From assembly GCA_964626015.1 (NCBI GenBank), contig CAZVCC010000040.1:1-30434 (forward strand): a DNA stretch of 30,434 bases. Direction: 5' to 3'. Positions 7,591 to 16,815 of this stretch are shown piece after piece. The notes beneath the pieces were generated by a model. That model was given only the letters and a program-made list of their open reading frames with translations, was not told where the DNA came from and ran no database searches. A program made the position numbers and the translations under genes. The stretch is from CAIKZJ01 sp964626015. Lineage in GTDB: Bacteria; Bacteroidota; Ignavibacteria; Tepidaquicellales; Tepidaquicellaceae. The stretch's first letter is position 1; each line of letters begins with the position of its first letter.

Positions 7591-8544
7591 TCATTTGAAT
7601 AACTGTATATTGCCTCCCGTATGTATAAACAGCAGATTCTCCCCGCTTTGAATTTTCCCTTTTCTTATATAATCAATCATTCCTGCAGCAGCCTTACCAG
7701 AATAAACTCTGTCAAGAAGTATTCCCTCATCCTTTGCAAATATTGATATAGCTTCATTTGCTCCTTTCGTCTCTGCACCGTAATAATCCCCTATGTATGC
7801 ATCATCAACCACGATATCTTCCTTTCTGTATCCCGTTTCAATCTTCCTCCCTGTCTCAGCGCATAATGCCTCTACTTCAGCCGCAATTTGTTTCGCATTT
7901 TTTGTAATGGCTATACCGTTTATCGTTGCATCATAACCCGTTTCACTTTTTCCTAAAACCAATCCCGTCTGAGTTCCGGCTGAACCCGTCGCATGAAATA
8001 TATACTTAAAATATATATTCTCTTTATCTGAAAATTCTTTTATTTCTCTCATACAGTCTACATAGCCTGCTGCTCCGGTGCTTGTTGAACCTCCTATAGG
8101 CATTTTATAAACTTTCTTCCCTGAGCGCTCAAGCTTCTTCGTTAGGATATCTGCTTCTTTTTCCCAATCATCCCATTCATAAGATTCTACATCGTGTATC
8201 TTAGCTCCGAAAAGATTGTCGAGCAGTAAATTTCCCGTTGCCCTTTCTGGTTTTACTCCTCCTAATACAAGCCTAACCTCAAGTCCCGTCGCTGCTCCGT
8301 ATGCCGCTGCTATTCTGCAAAAATTCGACTGATAAGCACCCACTGCAATTATTGTATCAGCCCCGTTTTGTATTGCCTCATAAATCAGGTAATCAAGTTT
8401 TCTCGTCTTGTTTCCTCCGAAAGCAAACCCTGTAAGGTCATCCCTTTTGCAGTATATGTTTGTCTTATATCTTTTTGAAAGATTTTCAAGCTTATGCAGG
8501 GGAGTTGGAAGTATTGAGTAATGCAGTTTATTAATTGCTTTCAT
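7591..8544 (-). CDS. PLP-dependent enzyme, ACC deaminase / D-cysteine desulfhydrase family
   Basis: This is a 317-residue fold-type II PLP enzyme. The PLP lysine is Lys46 in FGGNKTRKLDYL, nearly identical to the motif in D-cysteine desulfhydrase and ACC deaminase. MPIGGSTSTGAAGYV is the glycine-rich phosphate-binding loop. The Q-S-N-H motif of the family is QSNF here (residues 72-75), followed by Cys76. D-cysteine desulfhydrase releases sulfide, ammonia and pyruvate; related enzymes deaminate ACC or other small amino acids. The last gene of the glgB-GH57-malQ-queA operon, it starts 2 bases after queA and is thus co-expressed with unrelated glycogen enzymes. The exact substrate cannot be read from sequence. 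Confidence 0.85.
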   Translation of the reverse strand: MKAINKLHYSILPTPLHKLENLSKRYKTNIYCKRDDLTGFAFGGNKTRKLDYLIYEAIQNGADTIIAVGAYQSNFCRIAAAYGAATGLEVRLVLGGVKPERATGNLLLDNLFGAKIHDVESYEWDDWEKEADILTKKLERSGKKVYKMPIGGSTSTGAAGYVDCMREIKEFSDKENIYFKYIFHATGSAGTQTGLVLGKSETGYDATINGIAITKNAKQIAAEVEALCAETGRKIETGYRKEDIVVDDAYIGDYYGAETKGANEAISIFAKDEGILLDRVYSGKAAAGMIDYIRKGKIQSGENLLFIHTGGNIQLFK

Positions 8545-8546
8545 TA

Positions 8547-9749
8547 TTAAACCTTTGGTATTATTATTGACGAATCTCCGTAACTTAAAAATCTGAAATC
8601 ATTTTTTAAAGCATATTCGTATATCTTTTTCCAATCCGGTCCCGTAAACGCCGAAACAAGTAAAAGTAATGTCGAAGAAGGTAAATGAAAATTAGTCACA
8701 AGTATATCAACGAGTTTGAACTTATATCCGGGTACTATCATGAGGTTCGTTCTTCCTTCTAATGCATCAGTTCCTCTTTTTTCAAGACTTGATATTAGAT
8801 TTATAATCGCTTGCTCAGGTTCCGGTAAATCCTTATTCATAAAATCATACACTTCCCATTGCTCAATATCAAGTTTATCCTTTTCAGCAAAAACACCAAG
8901 CCAGTACAAACTTTCAAGCGTTCTTACGCTCGTTGTCCCGATTGCAATTTTCTTTTTATGCATGTTGTTAAGCAGGGTTTCAAGGAAACTCTTTCTTACA
9001 GTGAATACTTCTTTGTGCATTCTGTGTTCATACACATCGTGGGTTTTCATCGGTTTGAAAGTTCCTGCACCTACATTCAACGTTATAAAATCATAACAGA
9101 TATTTTTTCCTTTCAATCCGTTTAATACGTCTTCTGTGAAGTGCAGACCTGCTGTAGGAGCAGCTACCGAGCCCTCTGTTTCCGCAAAAACTGTTTGGTA
9201 TCTTTCTCCGTCCGATATTTCCGTTTTTCTCTTAATGTATGGCGGTAGGGGAGTGGTTCCTGCGTTGCTCATAACCTCTGAAAAACTGTAACCTCCCTCC
9301 CATTTGAACTTAATACTGAATCCATCTGTATCTTTTCCTGTCTTTTCTGCATATAGTTTCACTGCTCTGTTATCAATAGTGAAATCTTTTACGAGTATTT
9401 CATCCCTCCATTTGCTTGCATTTCCTACTAAGCAGTTCCATTCTGATTCATCCCTGCTTTCAAAAGCTTTCTCAATTCCGATTCCAATCGGCTCTAAACA
9501 AAAAATTTCTATTTTTGCACCTGTAGTTTTTTTAAAGAAAATTCTCGCATTTATTACTTTTGTATTGTTGAATATCAGGAAGGAATTATTTGGCAGGCAT
9601 TCATTAATTTCCCTGAACACTTTTTCGGCTATATTTCCTTTGTTATAGAATAAAAGTTTTGAAGAAGCCCTTTCAGGCAAAGGTTTCTGAGCTATCCTGT
9701 CTTCGGGTAAGTCATAATTGTATTCCTCAATATTTATTCTTTCATCCAA
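8547..9749 (-). CDS. queA: S-adenosylmethionine:tRNA ribosyltransferase-isomerase QueA
   Basis: This enzyme transfers and isomerises the ribosyl group of SAM onto preQ1 in tRNA to give epoxyqueuosine, in the queuosine pathway. The N-terminus YDLPEDRIAQKPL, PTAGLHFTEDVL in the middle, and the C-terminal TNFHLPSSTLLLLVSAF are diagnostic for QueA. At 400 residues it is longer than the usual roughly 345, with insertions in the N-terminal half. The start is a TTG at 9747-9749, directly after the malQ stop codon and in the same frame; an ATG at 9743-9745 is out of frame. Translation probably depends on coupling to malQ. A queuosine gene within a glycogen operon is a neighbour without an obvious functional link. 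Confidence 0.93.
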   Translation of the reverse strand: MDERINIEEYNYDLPEDRIAQKPLPERASSKLLFYNKGNIAEKVFREINECLPNNSFLIFNNTKVINARIFFKKTTGAKIEIFCLEPIGIGIEKAFESRDESEWNCLVGNASKWRDEILVKDFTIDNRAVKLYAEKTGKDTDGFSIKFKWEGGYSFSEVMSNAGTTPLPPYIKRKTEISDGERYQTVFAETEGSVAAPTAGLHFTEDVLNGLKGKNICYDFITLNVGAGTFKPMKTHDVYEHRMHKEVFTVRKSFLETLLNNMHKKKIAIGTTSVRTLESLYWLGVFAEKDKLDIEQWEVYDFMNKDLPEPEQAIINLISSLEKRGTDALEGRTNLMIVPGYKFKLVDILVTNFHLPSSTLLLLVSAFTGPDWKKIYEYALKNDFRFLSYGDSSIIIPKV

Positions 9750-11594
9750 TTAAACTCTGCCGTATTTAGAGTTCATTTCGTATATCTCTTTATTAATATT
9801 TAATCTACATATTTTCTCAAGATTAAAAGGTAGCACCGCTGTCCAGTTCTCGTCATTCACAACACCCGGAAAGTTAATCCTGAATGACCTTTCTTCTGTT
9901 ATTCTTAAAAAATTATCATCGAGGGATAAGTACTCCTGCAATAAATGAATGCAGAATATTGAATCTGTCCCGCAAACGAAATTAAGTATTTTCCTTATGA
10001 AATCCGTCGTTACCTTACCGTTTTCTCTGAATAAATTCATTTCTTCATGACTGCTGAATACTCTTTTAACAAATTTTTCTTTCTCTCCATAACTCTCATC
10101 GTAAAGTATCACTAAATCCCAGTTGGTTTCTTTATTCAATCCTAAAATCCCTAAAAATTTCTCTCTTGTATCAATTTCTTGTTTCCAGTACAACCTGTTA
10201 TAATGAGAGTTCTCAAGGTCGAACAACTTGGCTTTAACGTCATTAATTTGCTCAGTGTCAAAACCTTTATTCCTTATAAGTCTCTCAAATAATAATCCGT
10301 CAACAGTTCCGGCTTCTTCGTGCCACCATTCTATCAACGAAGATGAATCGTGTGTCGAAACAGTAGCAGCCGTCAGCCAGCGGAATTTTTCCCTCGGTAT
10401 GAAATCATTCGCATCTTTTCTCCATCTTTGCACATCCATTCCGGGTATTCCGTATTCCCAAAGAACACGTGCAGAACATTCAGGTACCGTTCCAAGGTCT
10501 TCAGCACACGGAAGGAGTCTCGATTTAAAAACAATTGCATCAAGAATCTTTTTTCCGGTCTCTTCCCATACGTTTGTATCCTCCGGAGAAAATTTACCGT
10601 TCAACCCTCCGGTTTCTTCAGGCTGCATTCTGTCTATTGTCCATACTCTGAAAAACCCTACGAAATGGTCAATCCTGTACATGTCGTAAAAGTTTTCTGC
10701 ATACTTTAGCCTGTCTGTGAAATATTTATGACCGTCACTCTCCAATGCTGCCCTGTTATACGGAGGCATACCCCATCTTTGTCCGTTGGCAAAATACATA
10801 TCGGGCGGGGCTCCCGATTGTAAACTCAGCTCAAAGTAATTCTTTCTTGACCATACATCGCAGCTGTCGCGGCTTACCAGAAATGGTATATCTCCCATTA
10901 TCAACACGCCTTTTTCAGCAGCGTATTTCTTAGCACTCTTCAACTGCTCATATAGCTGCCATTGTACCCAGTAATGAAAATGTATCTTATCAAAGTTTTC
11001 TTTCTCAAATTCTTTTATGCGGTCTGCCTCCCTTAACCTGTACGGCTCATCCCAGCTTTCCCATGTATTGTTTCCGTTGATGTGTTTAAGTACTTTATAT
11101 ATCGCATAATCATCAATCCAGTACTTGTTTTCTTCCGTATATTTATCAAATCTCCTTATTCCCTTCGTGTATGAACGTTTATATATTCTCCATAAAAGCT
11201 CTATCTTGCTCTGCTTTATTGCGTAATCAACCTTGTTATTTGCATTGCTGAATTTTTGCCTGAGCTCTCTTATATCTTTTTTGAATGGTGCTAAGTTAAC
11301 TTCTTTTAGTGATTGTAATGATATGTACATCGGATCTATAGCAAACGAGGAAACACAATTGTAAGGCGCAAAGTCATAACCGGTATCATTCAGCGGTAAT
11401 AGCTGAAGTATTGTAATGCCAGTTTTATTGCACCATTGTACTATTAGTTTTATATCGGGTATCTCGCCGATGCCTACGCTTTTCTTCGACTTTATAGAAA
11501 ATAATGGAACCGCAGCACCTGCCCTTTTTCTAAAACCAATTTTTTCCCATTTATCAGCAGTCTTGCTTTCTTTTAAAAAACTATAATCTATCAT
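9750..11594 (-). CDS. malQ: 4-alpha-glucanotransferase (amylomaltase, GH77)
   Basis: This is a 614-residue GH77 enzyme. The nucleophile is Asp309 in MYRIDHFVGFFRVW, the acid/base Glu365 in CAEDLGTVPE and the transition-state stabiliser Asp416 in STHDSSS, all intact. The N-terminal SKKSVGIGEIPDI and LLPLNDTGYDFAPYN are also typical. It moves alpha-1,4-glucan segments between acceptors and so reshapes linear chains of glycogen or maltodextrin in the cytoplasm. The start is ATG 11594, overlapping the end of the GH57 gene by 14 bases, and its stop touches the queA start. The position after glgB and GH57 makes a glycogen-processing operon. Confidence 0.95.
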   Translation of the reverse strand: MIDYSFLKESKTADKWEKIGFRKRAGAAVPLFSIKSKKSVGIGEIPDIKLIVQWCNKTGITILQLLPLNDTGYDFAPYNCVSSFAIDPMYISLQSLKEVNLAPFKKDIRELRQKFSNANNKVDYAIKQSKIELLWRIYKRSYTKGIRRFDKYTEENKYWIDDYAIYKVLKHINGNNTWESWDEPYRLREADRIKEFEKENFDKIHFHYWVQWQLYEQLKSAKKYAAEKGVLIMGDIPFLVSRDSCDVWSRKNYFELSLQSGAPPDMYFANGQRWGMPPYNRAALESDGHKYFTDRLKYAENFYDMYRIDHFVGFFRVWTIDRMQPEETGGLNGKFSPEDTNVWEETGKKILDAIVFKSRLLPCAEDLGTVPECSARVLWEYGIPGMDVQRWRKDANDFIPREKFRWLTAATVSTHDSSSLIEWWHEEAGTVDGLLFERLIRNKGFDTEQINDVKAKLFDLENSHYNRLYWKQEIDTREKFLGILGLNKETNWDLVILYDESYGEKEKFVKRVFSSHEEMNLFRENGKVTTDFIRKILNFVCGTDSIFCIHLLQEYLSLDDNFLRITEERSFRINFPGVVNDENWTAVLPFNLEKICRLNINKEIYEMNSKYGRV

Positions 11595-13092
11595 TATTCT
11601 CCATTCCTAAATTCAAATATATCTCTTTACCATTCTTGTATTCAGCTATGTTGCTCTTAGCTTTCTCTAACTCATCGAGAAATTCATCGTGTAAAGAAAT
11701 TCCCGAAATCCGCTCTCCAAGCTCCATTGCTCGTTTTGCATATTCCAGAACTTTAACCGATTCTATGCCTGAAATCTCTGAAAAAAACCATCCGCAGCTC
11801 GTAAACATAAGCATTGAATATTTTTGCATCTCAAGCAGTTCTATCGCTTTCTCTGTATCAGCTTTGCTTAGTTTCTTAATCGCATGCTCTGCAAAAAATC
11901 CTTTTCTGTCCCCTTTTAATATTATATCAATATAATCGTTTCGTGCATTCCAGACATTCTTGAAATATTTCTTTCCTTCTAATTCAAACAATATCCCAAG
12001 TTTGCCGTTAAGTTGGTTGAATGCATTCCTTAAATGCCTTCTCCATCTTTGATTCCAGCCGTCATGACCGCCTGTATGGCACCCGCAGTTCTTCTTCCAT
12101 CTCGCAACACCGTGTATGCAGCTCCATGAAGTTCCCTCGCCTCTGTTTCCTTCATTTAAGGTCACCTCGTACTCTGGCTCATGCAGCGATAGATATTCTC
12201 CGTAGTTTACTACTTTGTATCCGTTTGCTTCAGCATACTCGGAGAGCAAAAAAGCTATCGTTCTCTCTGTAAAATGTTTGTGATGTCCGAATGTCTCCCC
12301 GTCAACTGCCATTGATATAAGCTGGTCTTCTTTAAAATTGCTTATCTTTGCTGAATCTATTTTTTCCATTAATCTTTTCGAATCGTACACTACATCATCA
12401 AACGCAAGACCTTTGGAAAGCGCCCCGTCATAGAAAAATATATCTATGTACCCGGATTGTTTCCCCGAAAAAAACCTATATGGAATCTTTGTGTTGATTC
12501 TCCCCCCGATTACTTCTTCCCAGTTTGACGTTCCTATCTTCCTTATCTTTTCTGCCTGAGACGGATCAAGTATTGTAAACCTTATCCCTTCTTCAATAAG
12601 TACTTCCATTGTTGCATTGTTGCACGCAGTCTCCGAAAGCCAAATCCCTTCTGGCTTTCTGCCGAACCTGTATTCAAAATCCTTTACACCCCATCTTACC
12701 TGCGTTATCTTGTCTCTTTTGTTTGCAAGAGGTAGTATTATATGATTGTAAACCTGTGCTATCGCATTACCGTGTCCGTTGTGTTCAACTGCGCTCTTCT
12801 TGTCAGCTTCGATTATCTTGTTGTATGTATTCTTGTGCTCTTCTTCAATCCAGCTAAGCAGTGTAGGTCCGAAATTAAAGTTAAGATATTCGTAATTATT
12901 TACTCTTCTTAAAACTTTTCCGGTTTCGTCTGTTATCACAGCCTCCGAATTCGGTTTATAGCATTCCTGAAATATCCTTTCATTCCAGTCGTGAAAAGGA
13001 GCTGCCGATGGCTGCTGCTCTATTATGTTCGTCCATGGATTTTCTCTCGGAGGCTGGTAAAAGTGTCCGTGTATGCATAAGTGTAATTTCAT
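11581..13092 (-). CDS. GH57 glycosidase with DUF3536-type C-terminal region
   Basis: This 503-residue protein starts with the GH57 pattern HLCIHGHFYQPPRENPW. The predicted nucleophile is Glu154 in GIWLSETACN and the acid/base is Asp264 in MAVDGETFGHH. Residues about 310-430 contain HGVARWKKNCGCHTGG and WNQRWRRHLRNAFNQL, which I associate with the DUF3536 extension of GH57 proteins. GH57 enzymes act on alpha-glucans as amylases, 4-alpha-glucanotransferases or branching enzymes. No signal peptide is visible, so it is probably cytoplasmic. It lies between glgB (3 bases) and malQ (14-base overlap), so a role in glycogen metabolism is likely. Whether it branches, debranches or hydrolyses is not decidable here. 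Confidence 0.88.
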   Translation of the reverse strand: MKLHLCIHGHFYQPPRENPWTNIIEQQPSAAPFHDWNERIFQECYKPNSEAVITDETGKVLRRVNNYEYLNFNFGPTLLSWIEEEHKNTYNKIIEADKKSAVEHNGHGNAIAQVYNHIILPLANKRDKITQVRWGVKDFEYRFGRKPEGIWLSETACNNATMEVLIEEGIRFTILDPSQAEKIRKIGTSNWEEVIGGRINTKIPYRFFSGKQSGYIDIFFYDGALSKGLAFDDVVYDSKRLMEKIDSAKISNFKEDQLISMAVDGETFGHHKHFTERTIAFLLSEYAEANGYKVVNYGEYLSLHEPEYEVTLNEGNRGEGTSWSCIHGVARWKKNCGCHTGGHDGWNQRWRRHLRNAFNQLNGKLGILFELEGKKYFKNVWNARNDYIDIILKGDRKGFFAEHAIKKLSKADTEKAIELLEMQKYSMLMFTSCGWFFSEISGIESVKVLEYAKRAMELGERISGISLHDEFLDELEKAKSNIAEYKNGKEIYLNLGMENNDRL

Positions 13093-13095
13093 TCC

Positions 13096-15303
13096 TTAGT
13101 CCCTTTCGTACACAAATACATTAGCTCCAAGTGGCGGCAGGTTTATTCTCACTGAGTTTTCCCAGCTGAATCTTCTCTCTTTCGATGTGTGTACTCCTCC
13201 GCCGTTACCAACTCCGCTGCCTCCGTATTCTAACGCATCTGTGTTAAGTATTTCTCTGTAGTATCCTTCAAAAGGTACACCTATTATATAATTCTCTCTC
13301 ACAACAGGTGTGAAATTAAAAGTGAACATTGCAAACTGTTTTCCGTCTCTCGATTTTCTCATAAAAGCAATTACTGAGTTTTCCCAGTCTGAAAAATCAA
13401 GCCATTCAAATCCTTCGTTCTTAAAATCTACATCGCTCAAAGCTCTGTAACTTGTGTATAAAGTATTCAGGTCTCTTACTAATAGATTGACCTTTTTATG
13501 CATGTCAAAGTCTGCAAGATACCAGTCAACGCTGCCGTCGCAATTCCATTCATTATACATTGCAATATCATTTCCCATGAAGTTTAGCTTCTTTCCCGGA
13601 TGTCCGAACATAAATGCAAAAAAGAGTCTTAAGTTCGCAAACTTCTGCCATGCATCTCCCGGCATTTTCTCAAACAGAGCTCTCTTTCCATGCACAACCT
13701 CATCGTGCGATATTGGCAGTATAAAATTCTCGCTGAATGCATACCACATCGAAAATGTAATCAGATTGTGATGATATTTCCTGTGTACTGGGTCATTTGA
13801 AAAATATTTAAGTATATCGTTCATCCATCCCATGTTCCATTTCATGTCAAACCCCAGCCCGCCTAAGTAAACAGGTAGCGTCACTCCCGGAAAAGCAGTG
13901 CTTTCCTCAGCTATCATCAGTACCCCCTTAAAGTATTCGTGTACTTTTACGTTAAGCTCTTTTATGAATTCTATCGCTTCAAGATTTTCCCTTCCACCGT
14001 AAATATTCGGTTCCCATTCTCCTTCTTTTCTTGAATAATCAAGATATAGCATCGAAGCTACTGCATCTACACGCAGTCCGTCTATGTGATACTTGTCTAA
14101 CCAGTATATTGCATTCGATATCAGGAAATTTCTAACTTCATTCCTTCCGTAATCAAACACAAAAGTTCCCCAGTCCATGTGGTAACCCTTCTTCCAGCTT
14201 TTGTAAGCATAAAGCTGCGAACCGTCAAAACTCGCAAGTCCGTGCTCATCACTCGGGAAATGTGCTGGTACCCAGTCAAGCAGTACTCCTATTCCTGAAC
14301 TATGACAGTAATCAACAAACCACATAAAGTCCTTTGCTGTGCCGAACCTGCTCGTCGGTGCAAAATAGTTTATTACCTGATATCCCCACGACTGATCAAG
14401 CGGATGCTCCATCACTGGCATTAGCTCTACGTGTGTATAACCCATTTCTTTTACATAATTCACAACTTCTATTGCAAGATCTTTATAGTTTAAAAATCCC
14501 CCTTCTTCATTTCTTTTAAAACTACCGGGATGTAATTCGTATATTGATATCGCTTCCTTTTGAAAATCAAACCCTTCTCTCTTCTGCATCCATTCTTCGT
14601 CGTTCCATTCGAAACCTTCTATATTGCAGACTATCGAACCTGTTTTCGGTCTCACCTCCATCTGAAAAGCATAAGGGTCGCTTTTAAAAAACACATCACC
14701 CTCCCAGGGCTTTAATCCGTACTTATAAACTTCTCCTTCATCAATACCCGGTATAAACAGCGCCCAGACTCCCGAGCCGTTTACGTTGTGCATTGGGAAA
14801 TTCCCTATACCCCATTGATTAAAATTTCCTGTTACGCATACCGCTTGTACACTCGGTGCCCATACAACAAACTCAACACCTCTCACACCTCTTTTTTCTT
14901 TAACCCTTGCACCGAAATTTTCATAACTCTTATGAAGACTTCCTGTGCCAAGTAAGTACAGGTCAAAATCCGTTATATCTGTATGAAAACTGTATGGGTC
15001 TTCCATTTCGATTGGATATCCTTCCGAATATTTCACGCTGAATTTATATCCAAATTCTTCTCCTACATTCCTGAAACTTGCCTGAAATAAATCCGACCCT
15101 TCTACACGCTTCATAACTTGTTCTTTCCTCGTCTGTATCGCTGGTATTATTCTTACTTCTTCTGCATTCGGGAAATAGCAGTTTACAAAGAATTCTTTCT
15201 TCTCGCTGTTGTAATGCGGTCCGAGTATATCAAACGGATTGATATTCTCAAAATTTACAATTTTCTGATAATTGTCTTTCGTAAACTTTCTGAAACTAAT
15301 CAT
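13096..15303 (-). CDS. glgB: 1,4-alpha-glucan branching enzyme GlgB (GH13)
   Basis: I place the start at ATG 15303 (735 residues, MISFRKFTK), because an AGGA lies 6 bases upstream. A TTG at 15318 is in frame but has no such signal. GlgB cuts alpha-1,4-glucan chains and rejoins them by alpha-1,6 bonds to branch glycogen. Two N-terminal beta domains (about 20-115 and a CBM48 at about 130-230) precede the GH13 barrel, which carries the nucleophile Asp413 (DGLRVDAVAS), the acid/base Glu466 (MIAEES) and Asp534 (ISHDEVVHGK). The motif after the barrel reads FMGNDIAMYNEWN instead of the common G-x-E-F-x-Q form. It is the first gene of the operon and is followed after 3 bases by GH57. Confidence 0.95.
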   Translation of the reverse strand: MISFRKFTKDNYQKIVNFENINPFDILGPHYNSEKKEFFVNCYFPNAEEVRIIPAIQTRKEQVMKRVEGSDLFQASFRNVGEEFGYKFSVKYSEGYPIEMEDPYSFHTDITDFDLYLLGTGSLHKSYENFGARVKEKRGVRGVEFVVWAPSVQAVCVTGNFNQWGIGNFPMHNVNGSGVWALFIPGIDEGEVYKYGLKPWEGDVFFKSDPYAFQMEVRPKTGSIVCNIEGFEWNDEEWMQKREGFDFQKEAISIYELHPGSFKRNEEGGFLNYKDLAIEVVNYVKEMGYTHVELMPVMEHPLDQSWGYQVINYFAPTSRFGTAKDFMWFVDYCHSSGIGVLLDWVPAHFPSDEHGLASFDGSQLYAYKSWKKGYHMDWGTFVFDYGRNEVRNFLISNAIYWLDKYHIDGLRVDAVASMLYLDYSRKEGEWEPNIYGGRENLEAIEFIKELNVKVHEYFKGVLMIAEESTAFPGVTLPVYLGGLGFDMKWNMGWMNDILKYFSNDPVHRKYHHNLITFSMWYAFSENFILPISHDEVVHGKRALFEKMPGDAWQKFANLRLFFAFMFGHPGKKLNFMGNDIAMYNEWNCDGSVDWYLADFDMHKKVNLLVRDLNTLYTSYRALSDVDFKNEGFEWLDFSDWENSVIAFMRKSRDGKQFAMFTFNFTPVVRENYIIGVPFEGYYREILNTDALEYGGSGVGNGGGVHTSKERRFSWENSVRINLPPLGANVFVYERD

Positions 15304-15318
15304 TTTTATTCCTGTCAA
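15304..15318 (-). promoter_or_regulatory. glgB ribosome binding region that decides the start
   Basis: On the minus strand the order is TTG-ACA-GGA-ATA-AAA-ATG. AGGA (15310-15313) lies 6 bases before the ATG at 15303, a normal Shine-Dalgarno spacing. The in-frame TTG at 15318 would itself overlap this signal. The ATG is therefore preferred. Confidence 0.7.
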
Positions 15319-15426
15319 TAATTTAATTTATATTATACAAATTCATTTTTCGAACACAAAAATAACTTCTTGTATTATTTGATTATATGCAAAAACAATC
15401 TCAATCTTTGAAATTAAGGTTCTGTA

Positions 15427-16746
15427 TTAACCCTTTTTTAATATCATGTATCCTACAATACCCGACAATAAAGAACCGGTTATTATTCCTATCTTTGCAA
15501 AATCAATCAGTTCCTGACTGTTGAATGCAAGCGAACCTATAAACAAACTCATCGTAAAACCAATACCTGCTAAAAATCCCGCTCCGATAATCTGTCTTAT
15601 ACTCGAACCCGTCGGTAATACTCCGAATCCAAGCTTCACGGCTGCCATTGAAAATAATCCCACACCAAGTACTTTACCTATAAATAAACCGGCAATTATC
15701 CCTAACGTTACTCCGTTTATCACACCCCCGCTCACCCCGCCAAGTGCTACTCCCGCATTTGCAAGCGCAAATACTGGCATGATGAAAAATGCTACGTAAG
15801 GATGAAGTTTATGCTCAAGCCTGTGTGCAGGGGCTGTTGCCTTTTCGCAATTCTCTTCTATTGTGTAAAGTACTTCGTTCACTGAAACCGAAATCCTGTT
15901 CTCATCCTTCACAAGATCCCTTTCTTTCATCTCTTCCAGCGCATCGCTTGTTTCATCAAAAAACTTCTTGCCGTTCATGCGCGTCTTTGTCGGTATCGTA
16001 AATGCCAGCACTACTCCTGCAATTGTTGCATGCACACCGCTCTTCAGAAATAAAAACCAAAGTACTATACCAAATACTATATACACAAGAGGTGACTTTA
16101 TTTGCAGATAATTTAAAAGTACTAAAATAATTAGTACTATACCCGCAGCACCAAGCATCATCAACGAAATATTAGTTGAATAAAAAACTGCAATTACTAT
16201 TACGGCACCAAGATCATCAATTATTGCTACTGCTGTTAGAAATATCTTCAGCGCAAATGGTACTCGGTTGCCGAGAATTGATAGTATACCGATTGCAAAG
16301 GCAATGTCAGTCGCCATTGGAATGCCCCAGCCTTTCGCTGCTTCACCTTCGCCGTTCATCGAGAAATATATAATTGCAGGAAATATCATCCCCCCCAGTG
16401 CGGCAACAGCCGGTAGTACGGCATTCTTCACGCTCGAAAGTTCTCCTATAAGAAGTTCCCGCTTTATCTCAAGTCCTACAACGAAGAAAAACACAGCCAT
16501 TAACCCATCGTTTATCCAGTGTAAAAAATCTTTTTCAATCTTAAAATCACCAAATCCGAAACTAACCTTGCTTGTCCAGATGCTGAAATATGATGAAGCG
16601 AAAGGACTGTTCGCCCATACAATAGCCGCTATTGCAACGGCGATTAATAATAAACCGCTCGCCTGCTCTAACTCAAAGAACCTGATTACCGGTCTCAAAA
16701 GCTTGCGAATTCTTGGATTCTCTACTACTTCAATTTTCTTCTTCAT
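15427..16746 (-). CDS. nhaA: Na+/H+ antiporter NhaA
   Basis: This is a 439-residue membrane transporter. The NhaA ion-binding residues are visible: Asp147 in ATDIAFAIG and the paired Asp177-Asp178 in AIIDDLGAV. The helix-rich layout, FFFVVGLEIKREL near 86-98 and the C-terminal GFLAGIGFTMSLFIGSLAF confirm the family. It is longer than E. coli NhaA (388), mainly through a charged cytoplasmic loop (about 255-320) with LEEMKERDLVKDENR. NhaA exports sodium in exchange for protons and works at alkaline pH or high salt. It is a single-gene unit with a long upstream region and no obvious link to the glycogen operon downstream of it. Confidence 0.95.
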   Translation of the reverse strand: MKKKIEVVENPRIRKLLRPVIRFFELEQASGLLLIAVAIAAIVWANSPFASSYFSIWTSKVSFGFGDFKIEKDFLHWINDGLMAVFFFVVGLEIKRELLIGELSSVKNAVLPAVAALGGMIFPAIIYFSMNGEGEAAKGWGIPMATDIAFAIGILSILGNRVPFALKIFLTAVAIIDDLGAVIVIAVFYSTNISLMMLGAAGIVLIILVLLNYLQIKSPLVYIVFGIVLWFLFLKSGVHATIAGVVLAFTIPTKTRMNGKKFFDETSDALEEMKERDLVKDENRISVSVNEVLYTIEENCEKATAPAHRLEHKLHPYVAFFIMPVFALANAGVALGGVSGGVINGVTLGIIAGLFIGKVLGVGLFSMAAVKLGFGVLPTGSSIRQIIGAGFLAGIGFTMSLFIGSLAFNSQELIDFAKIGIITGSLLSGIVGYMILKKG

Positions 16747-16815
16747 ACTTTATAAATTTATTTATTCCTCAGCCATTATTTGGTTTAAAATATTTTTAAT
16801 TAAGCATAGATGCCA

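Noticed and set aside
10228..10709. Long open frames opposite malQ
   Set aside because: They are antisense shadows of a gene with intact catalytic residues. The same holds for long antisense frames over glgB, nhaA, queA and the PP2C gene.
15304..15318. TTG as the glgB start
   Set aside because: AGGA with proper spacing sits between it and ATG 15303, so the ATG is favoured.
15405..15435. Possible terminator hairpin at the nhaA stop codon
   Set aside because: The stem is short and bulged, and no T-run follows; too weak to call.
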